In this document: positions 1 to 8,521 of the stretch, in pieces
How the letters are laid out: the number at the start of each line of letters is the position of its first letter
How positions within the stretch are numbered: the first letter of the stretch is position 1
Assembly: GCA_003963005.1 (NCBI GenBank)
Contig: RXJW01000102.1
Coordinates: 1-45,601, forward strand
Reading direction: 5' to 3'
Origin: Burkholderiales bacterium
GTDB lineage: Bacteria; Pseudomonadota; Gammaproteobacteria; Burkholderiales; Burkholderiaceae_C
DNA length: 45,601 nucleotides
Notes under the pieces: model-generated
What the model was told of the DNA's origin: nothing
The model's database searches: none
The model's input: only the letters and a program-made list of their open reading frames with translations
Position numbers and translations under genes: made by a program

Positions 1-1
1 C

Positions 2-1408
<1,407 letters not shown>

Positions 1409-1415
1409 TCTGGCG

Positions 1416-2162
1416 ATGCGCGCCGACCAGCTCCTCGTGGCCCAGGGCCTGGCGCCCACGCGGTCGGCGGCGCAGCGCCTCATCCAGCACGGCGTGGCCG
1501 AGTGGGCCTCGCCCACCGGTTGGGCCGTGCTGAAGAAGGCCGGCGAGGACCTGCCTGAGACCGCGCAGCTGCGCGTCACCGACGACGCGGAGCTGCGTTA
1601 CGTGTCGCGCGGCGGGCTCAAGCTGGAAGGCGCGCTCGCCCGCACCGGCGCCGACGTGAAGGACCTCACCGTGCTGGACGTCGGCCAGAGCACGGGCGGC
1701 TTCACCGACTGCCTGCTGGTGCGCGGTGCCCGCCACGTGGTGGGCCTTGACGTCGGCCACGGCCAGCTGCATGCGCGGCTTTTGGCTGACGCACGCGTCA
1801 CGGCGCTGGAAGGCACGCATGTTCGCGAGCTCGACGGCCTGCGCACCCATGCACCCACGGGGGGCTTCCCGCTCATCGTGGGCGACCTGAGCTTCATCTC
1901 GATGATCGGCAGCCTGCCCGAGCTGCTGCCCTGGCTGGAGGCCCACGGCCACCTGCTGGTGCTGATCAAGCCGCAGTTCGAGCTCGGCCCTCAGGCGCTG
2001 GACAAGCGCGGCCTGGTCAAGGACGAGGCCGACTACCCGCGCCTGGAAGCCCGCACCCGCCTGGCCTGCACGGCCCTGGGCCTGAAGGTGCTGGATTACT
2101 TCGACAGCCCCATCACCGGCGGTGATGGCAACCGCGAATTCTTTTTGTACGCCTCACGATGA
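1416..2162 (+). CDS. tlyA: TlyA-family rRNA methyltransferase (S4 + FtsJ-like domains)
   Basis: Predicted SAM-dependent RNA 2'-O-methyltransferase, 248 aa, of the TlyA/hemolysin-A family, which in actinobacteria methylates 16S and 23S rRNA. The N-terminus (MRADQLLVAQGLAPTRSAAQ) is an S4 RNA-binding domain. The Rossmann methyltransferase domain begins with LDVGQSTGGFTD (about residues 88-99) and later has IKPQFELG. The ATG at 1416 was chosen because it gives the canonical S4 start and lies 7 bp after ahcY; an open frame continues upstream into ahcY but does not look coding. The stop overlaps the metF start (ATGA at 2159-2162). Operon placement between ahcY and metF links a SAM-using enzyme with SAH recycling. 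The target RNA in this organism is unknown; the old name 'hemolysin' should not be read as a toxin function. Confidence 0.88.
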   Translation: MRADQLLVAQGLAPTRSAAQRLIQHGVAEWASPTGWAVLKKAGEDLPETAQLRVTDDAELRYVSRGGLKLEGALARTGADVKDLTVLDVGQSTGGFTDCLLVRGARHVVGLDVGHGQLHARLLADARVTALEGTHVRELDGLRTHAPTGGFPLIVGDLSFISMIGSLPELLPWLEAHGHLLVLIKPQFELGPQALDKRGLVKDEADYPRLEARTRLACTALGLKVLDYFDSPITGGDGNREFFLYASR

Positions 2163-2998
2163 CCACCGCCGTTTCGTTTGAATTCTTCCCGCCGAACACG
2201 CCGGTGGGCGTCGAGAAGCTCAAGGGCGTCGTGCAGCAGCTCGGCGAGCTCTCGCCGCAGTACTTCAGCGTCACCTACGGCGCCGGCGGCTCCACGCGGG
2301 ACAAGACGCTGTCGGCCGTGATGGACATCGCCGCGGCGGGCTTCGAGGCTGCGCCGCACCTGTCCTGCGTGGGCTCGACGCGCGAGAACATCGCCGAGAT
2401 CCTGGCCACCTACCGCGCGCAGAACATCCACCGTGTGGTGGCCCTGCGCGGCGACCTGCCGAGCGGCACGGCCACGGCAGGTGAGTTCCGCTATGCGTCC
2501 GAGCTGGTGAGCTTCATCCGCGAGACGCAAGGCGCCGACTGGCACATCGAGGTGGCGGCCTACCCCGAGGTCCATCCGCAGCAGCGTTACGCCGCGAAGG
2601 ACCTCCAGCACTTCGCCGACAAGATGAAGGCCGGCGCCGACGGCGCGATCACGCAGTTCTTCTTCAATGCCGACGCCTACTTCCACTTCGTGGAGGAGGC
2701 CCGCAAGCTCGGCGTCACCCAGCCCATCGTGCCGGGCATCATGCCCTTCCACAACTATGCCCGCATCGCGCAGTTCGCACAGCGCGACGGCATCGACATC
2801 CCGCGCTGGGTGCAGCTGAAGATGGAAGGCTTCATGGACGACGCGGCCAGCATCCGCGCCTTCGGCCTGGACGTCATCACGCGGCTGTGCGAGCGGCTGA
2901 TCGCTGGCGGCGCGCCGGGCATCCACTTCTACACGCTCAACCAGTCGCCGCTGGTGCTGGAGTTGTGCAAACGCCTCGGCCTCGGCGCACAAGTTTGA
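2159..2998 (+). CDS. metF: Methylenetetrahydrofolate reductase
   Basis: Cytosolic flavoprotein, 279 aa, reducing 5,10-methylene-THF to 5-methyl-THF, the methyl donor for methionine synthesis. It starts with the family hallmark SFEFFPPNTP, where the Glu is the catalytic acid residue, and continues with SVTYGAGGS and HLSCVGSTR, an ALRGDLP loop, and the C-terminal IHFYTLNQSP. Length fits bacterial MetF. Its start overlaps the stop of the upstream tlyA-like gene by 4 bp, so it is the last gene of the ahcY-tlyA-metF operon; all three act around methionine, SAM and SAH. Inverted repeats follow immediately at 3001-3069. Confidence 0.96.
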   Translation: MTTAVSFEFFPPNTPVGVEKLKGVVQQLGELSPQYFSVTYGAGGSTRDKTLSAVMDIAAAGFEAAPHLSCVGSTRENIAEILATYRAQNIHRVVALRGDLPSGTATAGEFRYASELVSFIRETQGADWHIEVAAYPEVHPQQRYAAKDLQHFADKMKAGADGAITQFFFNADAYFHFVEEARKLGVTQPIVPGIMPFHNYARIAQFAQRDGIDIPRWVQLKMEGFMDDAASIRAFGLDVITRLCERLIAGGAPGIHFYTLNQSPLVLELCKRLGLGAQV

Positions 2999-3000
2999 TG

Positions 3001-3069
3001 CAACACAAAACCACCCGCTGATCGCGGGTGGGGCGCCGGGCGACTTTGTGTTGCCTCAAAGTCCGGCGC
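3001..3069 (+). promoter_or_regulatory. Overlapping inverted repeats between metF and ompW
   Basis: Three pairings are visible. CCACCCGC(3011-3018)/GCGGGTGG(3024-3031) forms a perfect 8-bp hairpin. CAACACAAA(3001-3009)/TTTGTGTTG(3045-3053) encloses it. GACTTTG(3042-3048)/CAAAGTC(3057-3063), extended by GCGCCG(3033-3038)/CGGCGC(3064-3069), uses some of the same bases as the second pairing, so the two cannot form together. No T-run follows. It may be the metF terminator, or a leader of the downstream ompW-like gene with alternative folds. Confidence 0.45.
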
Positions 3070-3129
3070 GCTCTGACGGATTGCAATGGCTCCATCGGGT
3101 TTCAACCCATTCACCAGGAGCCATTGACC

Positions 3130-3744
3130 ATGAAGTTCTCGACCACCCTGTGCCTTGCCGCCCTTGCTGCCGCCGCACTCACCCTGCAACCCGCCTTCGC
3201 CGACGAAGGCCCGCTGCTGGTGCGCGTGCGTGCCCTGCACCTGGATTCGGCCAACAAGGACAGCACGGGCCTGGGTCTGTCCGTCAACAACAAGACCTTT
3301 CCGGAAGTCGACTTCAGCTACTTCGTCGCCCCGAACATCGCGGCCGAGCTGATCCTGACCTACCCGCAAAAGCACACGATCTACGCCAACGGCACCGCCA
3401 TCGGCTCGCTCAAGCACCTGCCGCCGACGCTGACGCTGCAGTACCACTTCAACCCGACCGGCACCGTGCGCCCCTACGTCGGTGCGGGTGTGAACTACAC
3501 GAACTTCTCGTCGGTGGAATTCGCCCCGGCCGTCGCCACGGCGCTCAAGCCCGGCATCAAGCACAACAGCTTCGGTGCCGCCTTCCAGGTCGGTGCCGAC
3601 GTCGAGATCAGCAAGGGCACCTACCTGAACTTCGACCTGAAGAAGGTCAGCCTGGGCACGACCGTCTATTCCAACGGTGCCTCGGCCGGCAAGTTCAAGG
3701 TGAACCCGACGCTGGCCAGCGTGGGCCTCGGCTGGCGCTTCTGA
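3130..3744 (+). CDS. ompW: OmpW-family outer-membrane beta-barrel protein
   Basis: Predicted small outer-membrane channel, 204 aa. The signal peptide is MKFSTTLCLAALAAAALTL followed by QPAFA and cleavage before DEGPLLVR. The mature part opens with VRVRALHLDSANKD, has the family pattern FPEVDFSYFVAPNIAAEL, a central LPPTLTLQYHF and RPYVGAGVNYTNF, and ends in the aromatic outer-membrane insertion signal GLGWRF. The ATG at 3130 was chosen for the signal peptide and for the AGGAG at 3115-3119; the frame is open further upstream but without a plausible start. OmpW proteins form narrow hydrophobic channels and often respond to stress or iron; substrate is unknown here. Stands alone between metF and a phosphatase gene. 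Confidence 0.85.
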   Translation: MKFSTTLCLAALAAAALTLQPAFADEGPLLVRVRALHLDSANKDSTGLGLSVNNKTFPEVDFSYFVAPNIAAELILTYPQKHTIYANGTAIGSLKHLPPTLTLQYHFNPTGTVRPYVGAGVNYTNFSSVEFAPAVATALKPGIKHNSFGAAFQVGADVEISKGTYLNFDLKKVSLGTTVYSNGASAGKFKVNPTLASVGLGWRF

Positions 3745-3751
3745 TCGCGTA

Positions 3752-3779
3752 GCACCGCGCGGTGCCCGCCTCGACGGGC
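3752..3779 (+). terminator. GC-rich hairpins after ompW
   Basis: Directly after the stop of the ompW-like gene lies the perfect palindrome GCACCGCGCGGTGC (3752-3765), overlapping a second hairpin GCCCG-CCTCGA-CGGGC (3764-3779). No uridine tract follows, so this is at best a weak intrinsic terminator or a 3'-end stabiliser. Confidence 0.35.
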
Positions 3780-3820
3780 GCCTGAGGCCTGCCGCCCTCA
3801 TGACCGCGCCCCCTCGCGCC

Positions 3821-3841
3821 CGCGCGCCAGGGGGGCGCGCG
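3821..3841 (+). promoter_or_regulatory. Strong GC hairpin upstream of the phosphatase gene
   Basis: CGCGCGCC (3821-3828), loop AGGGG, GGCGCGCG (3834-3841): a perfect 8-bp stem ending 24 bp before the phosphatase start codon. It could act as a terminator of leftward or rightward read-through or as a 5'-leader structure; there is no T-run. Confidence 0.3.
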
Positions 3842-3865
3842 TCCCTGCCTGGCCACAATGCGCGC

Positions 3866-4333
3866 ATGACACGCCGCATCCTCTTCTTCTGCATGGGCAA
3901 CATCTGCCGCAGCCCGACGGCCGAAGGCGTCATGCGCGCCAAGCTGGCCGCCGCCGGGCTGGCGGGCCACGTGGAGGTCGACTCCGCCGGCACCCATGGC
4001 TACCACGTCGGCGCCCCGCCCGACGACCGGGCCCAGGAACACGCCCTGCGCCGCGGCTACGACCTCAGCGCCCTGCGCGCCCGGCAACTGGTGGCGGAGG
4101 ACTTCACCCGCTTCGACCTCGTGCTCGGCATGGACGGCGACAACATCGCCCGCGCCGCCAAGCTCTGCCCGCCCGGCGAACGGCATCGGCTGAAGCTGCT
4201 GCTGGACTACGCGCCACAGGCCGGCAAGCGGCATGTGCCGGATCCGTACTACGGCGGGGACGCGGGGTTCGAGGAGGTGCTGGATCTGGTGGAGGCGGCG
4301 TGCGAGGGACTGATCGCGTCGATCAGGCGTTGA
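3866..4333 (+). CDS. Low-molecular-weight protein-tyrosine phosphatase
   Basis: Cytosolic phosphatase of the LMW-PTP family, 155 aa, the usual length. The active-site P-loop CX5RS is FFCMGNICRSPTAEG: nucleophile Cys9 and phosphate-binding Arg15. The general acid Asp126 is in the VPDPYYGG motif. The ATG at 3866 places Cys9 where the family expects it; the frame is open upstream across a GC-rich hairpin with no convincing start. There are no capsule or exopolysaccharide genes next to it, so it is more likely a housekeeping arsenate-reductase-like or tyrosine phosphatase than a Wzb/Ptp regulator of polysaccharide export. Single gene, followed by a GNAT gene on the same strand 54 bp downstream. 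Confidence 0.92.
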   Translation: MTRRILFFCMGNICRSPTAEGVMRAKLAAAGLAGHVEVDSAGTHGYHVGAPPDDRAQEHALRRGYDLSALRARQLVAEDFTRFDLVLGMDGDNIARAAKLCPPGERHRLKLLLDYAPQAGKRHVPDPYYGGDAGFEEVLDLVEAACEGLIASIRR

Positions 4334-4387
4334 AGCACCGTCTCGTCGCATGATGCTGCCGTCCAGGTGATCCGCTAGGCTGGCCTC

Positions 4388-4840
4388 ATGAACATCGAGA
4401 CCACCCACTGCCCGAGCGAGGCCGACGAGGCCTTTGTGATCGCGCAGACCCGCGCCTTCAATGCCGCTTTCACAACACACGACGTTCAGCCGTTGTGCAG
4501 CTTTGCCCGCTTGAGCAATGGCCGGATCGTGGGCGGGCTGACGGCCAAGACCTACTGGAATTGCCTCGACCTGGCCTTTCTGTGGGTAGAGGCATCCCAT
4601 CGCCGCACAGGCTTGGGGCGCCGCCTCGTGCTGGCCGCGGAAGCCGAAGCGGTCCGGCGCGGTTGCCGCTTCGCACTGGTGGACACCTTCAGCTTCCAGG
4701 CGCGCCCGTTCTACGAACGACTGGGTTACCGGCAATTTGGCGCGCTGGGAGGATTCGACCGTGGCCACGTGCGCCACTACATGACCAAGGAGCTGGCCGA
4801 AGCCGGTGGCTCGTCATCTCCGGGCGAAGGACTTCCGTGA
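4388..4840 (+). CDS. GNAT-family N-acetyltransferase
   Basis: Predicted acetyl-CoA-dependent acetyltransferase, 150 aa. The GNAT core is recognisable: beta4 LAFLWVEASHRRTGLGRRL with the acetyl-CoA pyrophosphate loop R-R-T-G-L-G at residues 72-77, helix AAEAEAVRRGCR, then LVDTFSFQARPFYERLGYRQFG, the standard motif B, and the C-terminal HYMTKEL. Substrate cannot be read from sequence. It sits 54 bp after the phosphatase gene and 73 bp before a cupin gene on the same strand, so the three may be loosely co-transcribed. Confidence 0.88.
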   Translation: MNIETTHCPSEADEAFVIAQTRAFNAAFTTHDVQPLCSFARLSNGRIVGGLTAKTYWNCLDLAFLWVEASHRRTGLGRRLVLAAEAEAVRRGCRFALVDTFSFQARPFYERLGYRQFGALGGFDRGHVRHYMTKELAEAGGSSSPGEGLP

Positions 4841-4913
4841 TCCGCCGTCCGCGATAGCGCCTATCGCTGTCATCGGACATTCCTTCTTGCCGCGCCTGCC
4901 GGAAGACACGAGC

Positions 4914-5207
4914 ATGCCGGGCATGACTGACGCTCCACATCCCTTGCCCCTGCCCTCCTTCGAGACCTTCCGAACGCAGATGCTCGCCGCTGGCCATGAC
5001 GAGGTGCTGGTGCGCCCCTGGGCGCCAGGCACGGTGGTCGAGCGCCACACGCACCCGTTCGCGGCCGAGGCGCTGGTGGTCGAGGGAGAGATGTGGCTGG
5101 CGATCGAAGACGCCCCGGCGCAGCACCTGCGGCCGGGCGACCGGTTCCGCCTGGCGGCGAACCAGCCGCACAGCGAACGCTACGGGCCCGAGGGCGCGAC
5201 CTACTAG
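4914..5207 (+). CDS. Small cupin-domain protein
   Basis: Single-domain cupin, 97 aa. The metal-binding cupin motif 1 is APGTVVERHTHPFAAEALVVEG (residues about 38-59; His47 and His49 visible plus Glu53) and motif 2 is LRPGDRFRLAANQPHSE with a His near residue 88. This is enough for a metal-dependent sensor or isomerase-like fold, but no specific function can be named. The ATG at 4914 is preferred; ATG 4923 is an alternative, and the frame is open upstream into the acetyltransferase gene without coding character. An inverted repeat spans its stop codon. Confidence 0.75.
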   Translation: MPGMTDAPHPLPLPSFETFRTQMLAAGHDEVLVRPWAPGTVVERHTHPFAAEALVVEGEMWLAIEDAPAQHLRPGDRFRLAANQPHSERYGPEGATY

Positions 5208-5214
5208 GTCGCGC
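5194..5214. terminator. Inverted repeat across the cupin stop codon
   Basis: GCGCGACC (5194-5201), loop TACTA, GGTCGCGC (5207-5214): a perfect 8-bp stem lying between the convergent cupin and pepQ genes and containing the cupin TAG stop. A likely bidirectional transcription end, though no T-run is present on either strand. Confidence 0.4.
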
Positions 5215-5244
5215 GCAAGGCGCCCTGAACCGGCCAGCCCGGGA

Positions 5245-6576
5245 TCAGGCGCCCAGGGCGGCGAAGGCGTCTCGCGTGAGGTTCTCCGGCGGCTCGCCGC
5301 CCGCACGACAGGCCACGTCGTCTTCGATGCGGATGCCGCCGAAGCGTGACAGCCGCTCGACGGCTGCCCAGTCGACCTGGGCCGCATGCGGCGAGGCCCG
5401 CAGTTCGTCCAGCAGCATCGGGATGAAGTACAGCCCGGGCTCGATGGTCACCACCATGCCAGCCTGCAGCGGGCGCGTGAGCCGCAGGTAGCGGTGGCCT
5501 TCGGGCTTGTCGGCCACGCCGCCGTCTTCGCTGGCCATGAAGCCGCCCACGTCGTGCACTTGCAGGCCCAGCAGGTGGCCGATGCCGTGCGGGAAGAAGG
5601 GCTTGGTGACCCCTTCGGCCACCATCGCTTCCTCGCTCAGGCGCACCACGCCAGCCTCCCGCAGCACGCGGGCCACGCGGCGGTGGGTGCTGAGGTGGAT
5701 GTCGCGGTAGTCCACGCCCTCGCGCACTTCGTCGACGAGGGCCAGTTGTTCGCGCTCCATCGCCGCGATCAGCGCGGCGAAGTCGTCATGCCCCGGCGCC
5801 ACCCAGGTGCGGGTGATGTCGCTCGCATAACCCGCCACCTGGGCGCCGGCATCGATGAGGAAGCTGCGCGAGTCGGCGGGCGCCTCCTCGTCCTGGTACT
5901 GGTAGTGCAGCACCGCGGCATGCTCGTTCAGGCCGATGATGTTGGTGTAGGGCAGGTCGCGGTCGGTGTGGCCGGTGGCCCGCAGGTAGGCACGGTGGAT
6001 GCCCGCCTCGCTCTCGCCGCGCAGAAAGGCCTCGCGCGCGGCGAGGTGGCCTGGCACGGCGCGGCGTTGCGCGGCGCGCATCTGGGCCAGCTCGTAGGGC
6101 GTCTTCACGCCACGGGCCCAGTGCAGCAGGTTCAGCAGCCGCTCGGGGTTGTTGGGCACCACACCCGGCAGCGCGGCGTCGGCTTCGCCCAGGATGGCGG
6201 TGTGATTCGTGACGATGTCGGCCAGCGCCGGTGCGGCCTGCTCGGGCTCGCGGATGATGACGAGGTCCACCGCATCGACCCACTCGCCGCTGGGTGCGCT
6301 GGGTGGCACATGCCAGTAGTCGTGCGGCTGGTAGTAGACGACCCGAGGCTTGTGGCCCGGCCGCACGGCGATCCACGAGTGCGGGTGGTTCGTCAGCGGC
6401 AGCCAGTGCTTGAAGTGCGGGTTGGCTTGAAAGAGGTAGGGCCGGTCATCGAGGAAGGCGTACTTCTCGATGCCGGCGGCGATGACGAGCGCATCGTGGC
6501 CGGTGCGCGCCAGCGCGGTGTCAGCCTGGCGCTGCAGCGTGGCGAGGTGGTCCAGGTACAGGGACGGTGCGCTCAT
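5245..6576 (-). CDS. pepQ: Xaa-Pro dipeptidase (M24B metallopeptidase)
   Basis: Cytosolic dipeptidase cleaving Xaa-Pro dipeptides, 443 aa, the same length as E. coli PepQ. The pita-bread fold dinuclear metal ligands are all present: Asp242 (LIDAG), Asp253 (SDITRTW), His334 (GIGHLLGLQVHD), Glu379 (TIEPGLY) and Glu418 (IRIEDD). The N-terminal domain has the PepQ-type DDRPYLFQANPHFKHW segment, which separates it from aminopeptidase P. It starts 10 bp after the stop of the DUF1161 gene on the same strand, so the two are probably co-transcribed. Convergent with the cupin gene. Confidence 0.95.
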   Translation of the reverse strand: MSAPSLYLDHLATLQRQADTALARTGHDALVIAAGIEKYAFLDDRPYLFQANPHFKHWLPLTNHPHSWIAVRPGHKPRVVYYQPHDYWHVPPSAPSGEWVDAVDLVIIREPEQAAPALADIVTNHTAILGEADAALPGVVPNNPERLLNLLHWARGVKTPYELAQMRAAQRRAVPGHLAAREAFLRGESEAGIHRAYLRATGHTDRDLPYTNIIGLNEHAAVLHYQYQDEEAPADSRSFLIDAGAQVAGYASDITRTWVAPGHDDFAALIAAMEREQLALVDEVREGVDYRDIHLSTHRRVARVLREAGVVRLSEEAMVAEGVTKPFFPHGIGHLLGLQVHDVGGFMASEDGGVADKPEGHRYLRLTRPLQAGMVVTIEPGLYFIPMLLDELRASPHAAQVDWAAVERLSRFGGIRIEDDVACRAGGEPPENLTRDAFAALGA

Positions 6577-6586
6577 CGGCGGGGCC

Positions 6587-6820
6587 TCACTTGCGGACGT
6601 AGGTCAGCTTCTTGGTGCCGCCGTCGCAGCTGCCGATGACCTTGGCGTCGCCGACCTTGTCGTTCTCCACCGCGGTGATCTCGTAGCCCTTCACGCCCTT
6701 GGCGTCGAGCTTGGCGGCGATCTCGGACTTGAGTTCATCGCAGGCCTTGGGGGCGGCGTGGGCGGTGGTGGTGAGGAGGGTGGCGGCGGTGGCCAGGAGG
6801 GTGAGGGTGGTCTTGGTCAT
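6587..6820 (-). CDS. DUF1161 small periplasmic protein
   Basis: Small secreted protein, 77 aa. A signal peptide (MTKTTLTLLATAATLLTTTA, cleavage after HAA) is followed by the DUF1161 pattern CDELKSEIAAKLDAKGVKGY and KVIGSCDGGTKKLTYVRK, with two cysteines likely to form a disulfide in the periplasm. The function of DUF1161 proteins is not established. It lies 10 bp upstream of pepQ on the same strand and about 55 bp from the end of a large inverted repeat. Confidence 0.82.
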   Translation of the reverse strand: MTKTTLTLLATAATLLTTTAHAAPKACDELKSEIAAKLDAKGVKGYEITAVENDKVGDAKVIGSCDGGTKKLTYVRK

Positions 6821-6943
6821 GGTCTGTGCGGTGGGTGTTGAAAGCGGTGGGATTGTGGAGCAATCGGTTGTGGCGGGTGGCTTTTGCTGGGAGCCTTAGC
6901 GCCTCGATGCACCGTGCCGGGAGTCCGCCCCGGCGGGCGGGTA

Positions 6944-6971
6944 ACTTTTCTCTGCTGCGCCAGAGAAAAGT
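6944..6971 (+). other. Left-arm hairpin of the inverted repeat
   Basis: ACTTTTCTCTG (6944-6954), loop CTGCGC (6955-6960), CAGAGAAAAGT (6961-6971): perfect 11-bp stem. Compared with the right-arm copy, two stem positions are swapped (TC to CT) and the partner bases are changed to match, which preserves pairing. Confidence 0.85.
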
Positions 6972-7378
6972 CACCAAAAGAGAGGCGCTGAACCGCACAC
7001 CAGCGGGATCGCGGCACGGCTCGCGCGCGAGAACTTCCGCCCGTGGTGTTCGCCGAAGCGACCCGCTGCGCTCTCGCTGCTGTCCCTGTCACGAGCGTCA
7101 CTGATCGGACCGTCACCCCGGTAAACGCCGGCTGCACGCCGGGCTCACCAAGAAATGCACCACACGCCACGACGCGCCGTCGACGGCGCTTGTTTTCAAC
7201 TCGTGAGTTCGGCGTGCAGCCGACGTTAGGCGCACGGACGGTGGGTGAGTTCGGGCCGTGACAAGGACAGCAGCGAGAGCGCAGCGGGTCGCTTCGGCTG
7301 AGGATCCGAGCGCACGTTTTCGCGCGCCGCCCTTCGCAGGCTCTGGTCGACTTGCGGTTCAGCGCCTCTTCTTTGGTG

Positions 7379-7406
7379 ACTTTCTTCTGGCGCAGCAGAA
7401 GAAAGT
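7379..7406 (-). other. Right-arm hairpin of the inverted repeat
   Basis: On the plus strand ACTTTCTTCTG (7379-7389), loop GCGCAG (7390-7395), CAGAAGAAAGT (7396-7406): perfect 11-bp stem. Read on the minus strand its loop is CTGCGC, identical to the left copy, while the stem differs at two pairs in a compensatory way. Confidence 0.85.
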
Positions 7407-7503
7407 TACCCCGCTGCCGGGCGGGACTCCCGGCACGGTGCATCGAGGCGCTAAGGCGCCATGCAAAAGCCACCAAAACCCAACAGCGCAGTGCCGCGCC
7501 CCA

Positions 7504-8073
7504 TCACCCCTCCCGATCCCACACCACCCCCTCCTCCGTCAACATCGCATCCAGCGCCACATCCAGCGCACTCGCCTTCAACAACGGCAGGAAGCCATGC
7601 GCGTATCCGATGCCCACCGCCGCCGGCCGCGGCTGCATCTCGGACAGCGTGCGGTCCATGAAGCCCCCGCCGTAGCCCAGCCGCAGGCCGCACGGCCCGA
7701 AGCCCAGGCAGGGCACGAGCATCAGCTGCGGCTGGAACTCCTCCGTGTCTTTCGGCTTCGGGATGTGGAAGGCGTCTTCCTCCATCGGGCAGCCGGGGTA
7801 CCAGACGTGAAAGCGCAGCGTGCGGTGCACCTTGTCGACCACCGGCAGGCCGATGCGGCGCTCGGGGTGGTCCTCGCTCCAACGGTAAAGCGCGGGCAGC
7901 GGGTCGAACTCGCCCTTGATCGGCCAGTAGGCGCCGATCGTGGTCTCCTTGCGACGCAGGAGCCACACCCGCAACACCTCCTGCAGATCGGCCGCGCGCG
8001 CGAGGCGGTCCGGCAGGTTCAGGCGTTGCTCGATCAGCTTGTGCCGCAGCGCGGCGCGGTCGTTGGCGTCCAT
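7504..8073 (-). CDS. 5-formyltetrahydrofolate cyclo-ligase family protein (copy 1)
   Basis: Predicted ATP-dependent enzyme converting 5-formyl-THF to 5,10-methenyl-THF, 189 aa. Family signatures are GAYWPIKGEFDP (residues about 47-58), LMLVPCLGFGPCGLRLGYGG and GGFMDRTL; the last differs from the usual GGGYYDR, having Phe-Met where Tyr-Tyr is common. The ATG at 8073 gives a normal N-terminus (MDANDRAALRHKLIEQRL); the frame remains open upstream but there it would run into the divergent TfoX-domain gene. A second family member is at 11497-12042; this one is the more divergent and may have a different substrate or be a supplementary copy. It lies 26 bp from the divergent gene start, so promoters must be compressed. 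Confidence 0.85.
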   Translation of the reverse strand: MDANDRAALRHKLIEQRLNLPDRLARAADLQEVLRVWLLRRKETTIGAYWPIKGEFDPLPALYRWSEDHPERRIGLPVVDKVHRTLRFHVWYPGCPMEEDAFHIPKPKDTEEFQPQLMLVPCLGFGPCGLRLGYGGGFMDRTLSEMQPRPAAVGIGYAHGFLPLLKASALDVALDAMLTEEGVVWDREG

Positions 8074-8098
8074 GACCCCGGAGCTTACAGTCGCTCGC

Positions 8099-8521
8099 AT
8101 GCCGGATGCCTTCACCGAACTCTGCATCGAGATGCTGTCGCCGCTCGGGCCGGTGCGCGTGCGGCGCATGTTCGGTGGCCAGGGGCTCTACATCGACGGC
8201 CTGTTCGTGGCGATCATCGATGACGGCCAGTTGTTCCTGAAGTCGGATGACGTGAACCGCACCCGCTTCGACGCGGCGGGCTGCGCGCATTTCACGTTTC
8301 CGAAGGACGGCGAAGACGTCATCACCAGCTACCGCCGCCCACCCGAGGAGGCGCTGGAATCGCCGCCGCTGATGCTGCCGTGGGCGCGCCTGGCGCTGGA
8401 GGCGGCGCTGCGCGCAGCCAATGCGAAGGCGGCCAAGGCCGCGGCGACCGCGGCCCGAAGGTCAGCGGCTCAGCAGCGCGCCGCCCAGAAGAAAGCGCCG
8501 GCCCGCCCGCGCCGGGCGTGA
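8099..8521 (+). CDS. TfoX N-terminal domain protein
   Basis: 140-aa protein consisting of a TfoX/Sxy N-terminal domain: ELCIEMLSPLGPVRVRRMFGGQGLYIDG, then FVAIIDDGQLFLKSDD and TFPKDGEDVITSYRR. It lacks the C-terminal helical domain of competence regulator TfoX/Sxy; instead it ends in an Ala/Lys/Arg-rich tail (from about residue 104), perhaps nucleic-acid binding. The function of stand-alone TfoX_N proteins is not established; competence should not be assumed. The ATG at 8099 is chosen because the domain begins immediately afterwards. Its last 60 bp overlap the convergent DUF2917 gene. Confidence 0.82.
   Translation: MPDAFTELCIEMLSPLGPVRVRRMFGGQGLYIDGLFVAIIDDGQLFLKSDDVNRTRFDAAGCAHFTFPKDGEDVITSYRRPPEEALESPPLMLPWARLALEAALRAANAKAAKAAATAARRSAAQQRAAQKKAPARPRRA

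Larger units (their letters stand above)
6876..7474. repeat. Imperfect ~600-bp inverted repeat (two opposed copies of a dispersed-type element)
   Basis: The intergenic region 6821-7503 holds no credible gene. The left arm (6876 to about 7150) reads almost the same as the reverse complement of the right arm (about 7199 to 7474): both contain TTAGCGCCTCGATGCACCGT, then a hairpin, then AGGCGCTGAACCGCA, then GCCGAAGCGACCCGCTGCG, then a CGGCTGCACGCCG segment. The arms differ at many bases and have unequal spacers. A 16-bp perfect palindrome GCGCCGTCGACGGCGC (7174-7189) marks the centre. Each arm carries an 11-bp-stem hairpin with loop CTGCGC. Sequences of this type are, to my knowledge, scattered in many copies through Burkholderiales and Xanthomonadales genomes and are often mis-annotated as short proteins. 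Confidence 0.88.

Noticed and set aside
6817-7476. Short open frames inside the inverted repeat (translations containing LLRQRKVTK-like strings)
   Set aside because: Similar strings arise on both strands from the repeat; hairpin structure explains the conservation better than coding.
8099-8521. Competence regulator tfoX/sxy
   Set aside because: Only the N-terminal domain is present, with a basic tail in place of the C-terminal domain, so a competence role is not supported.
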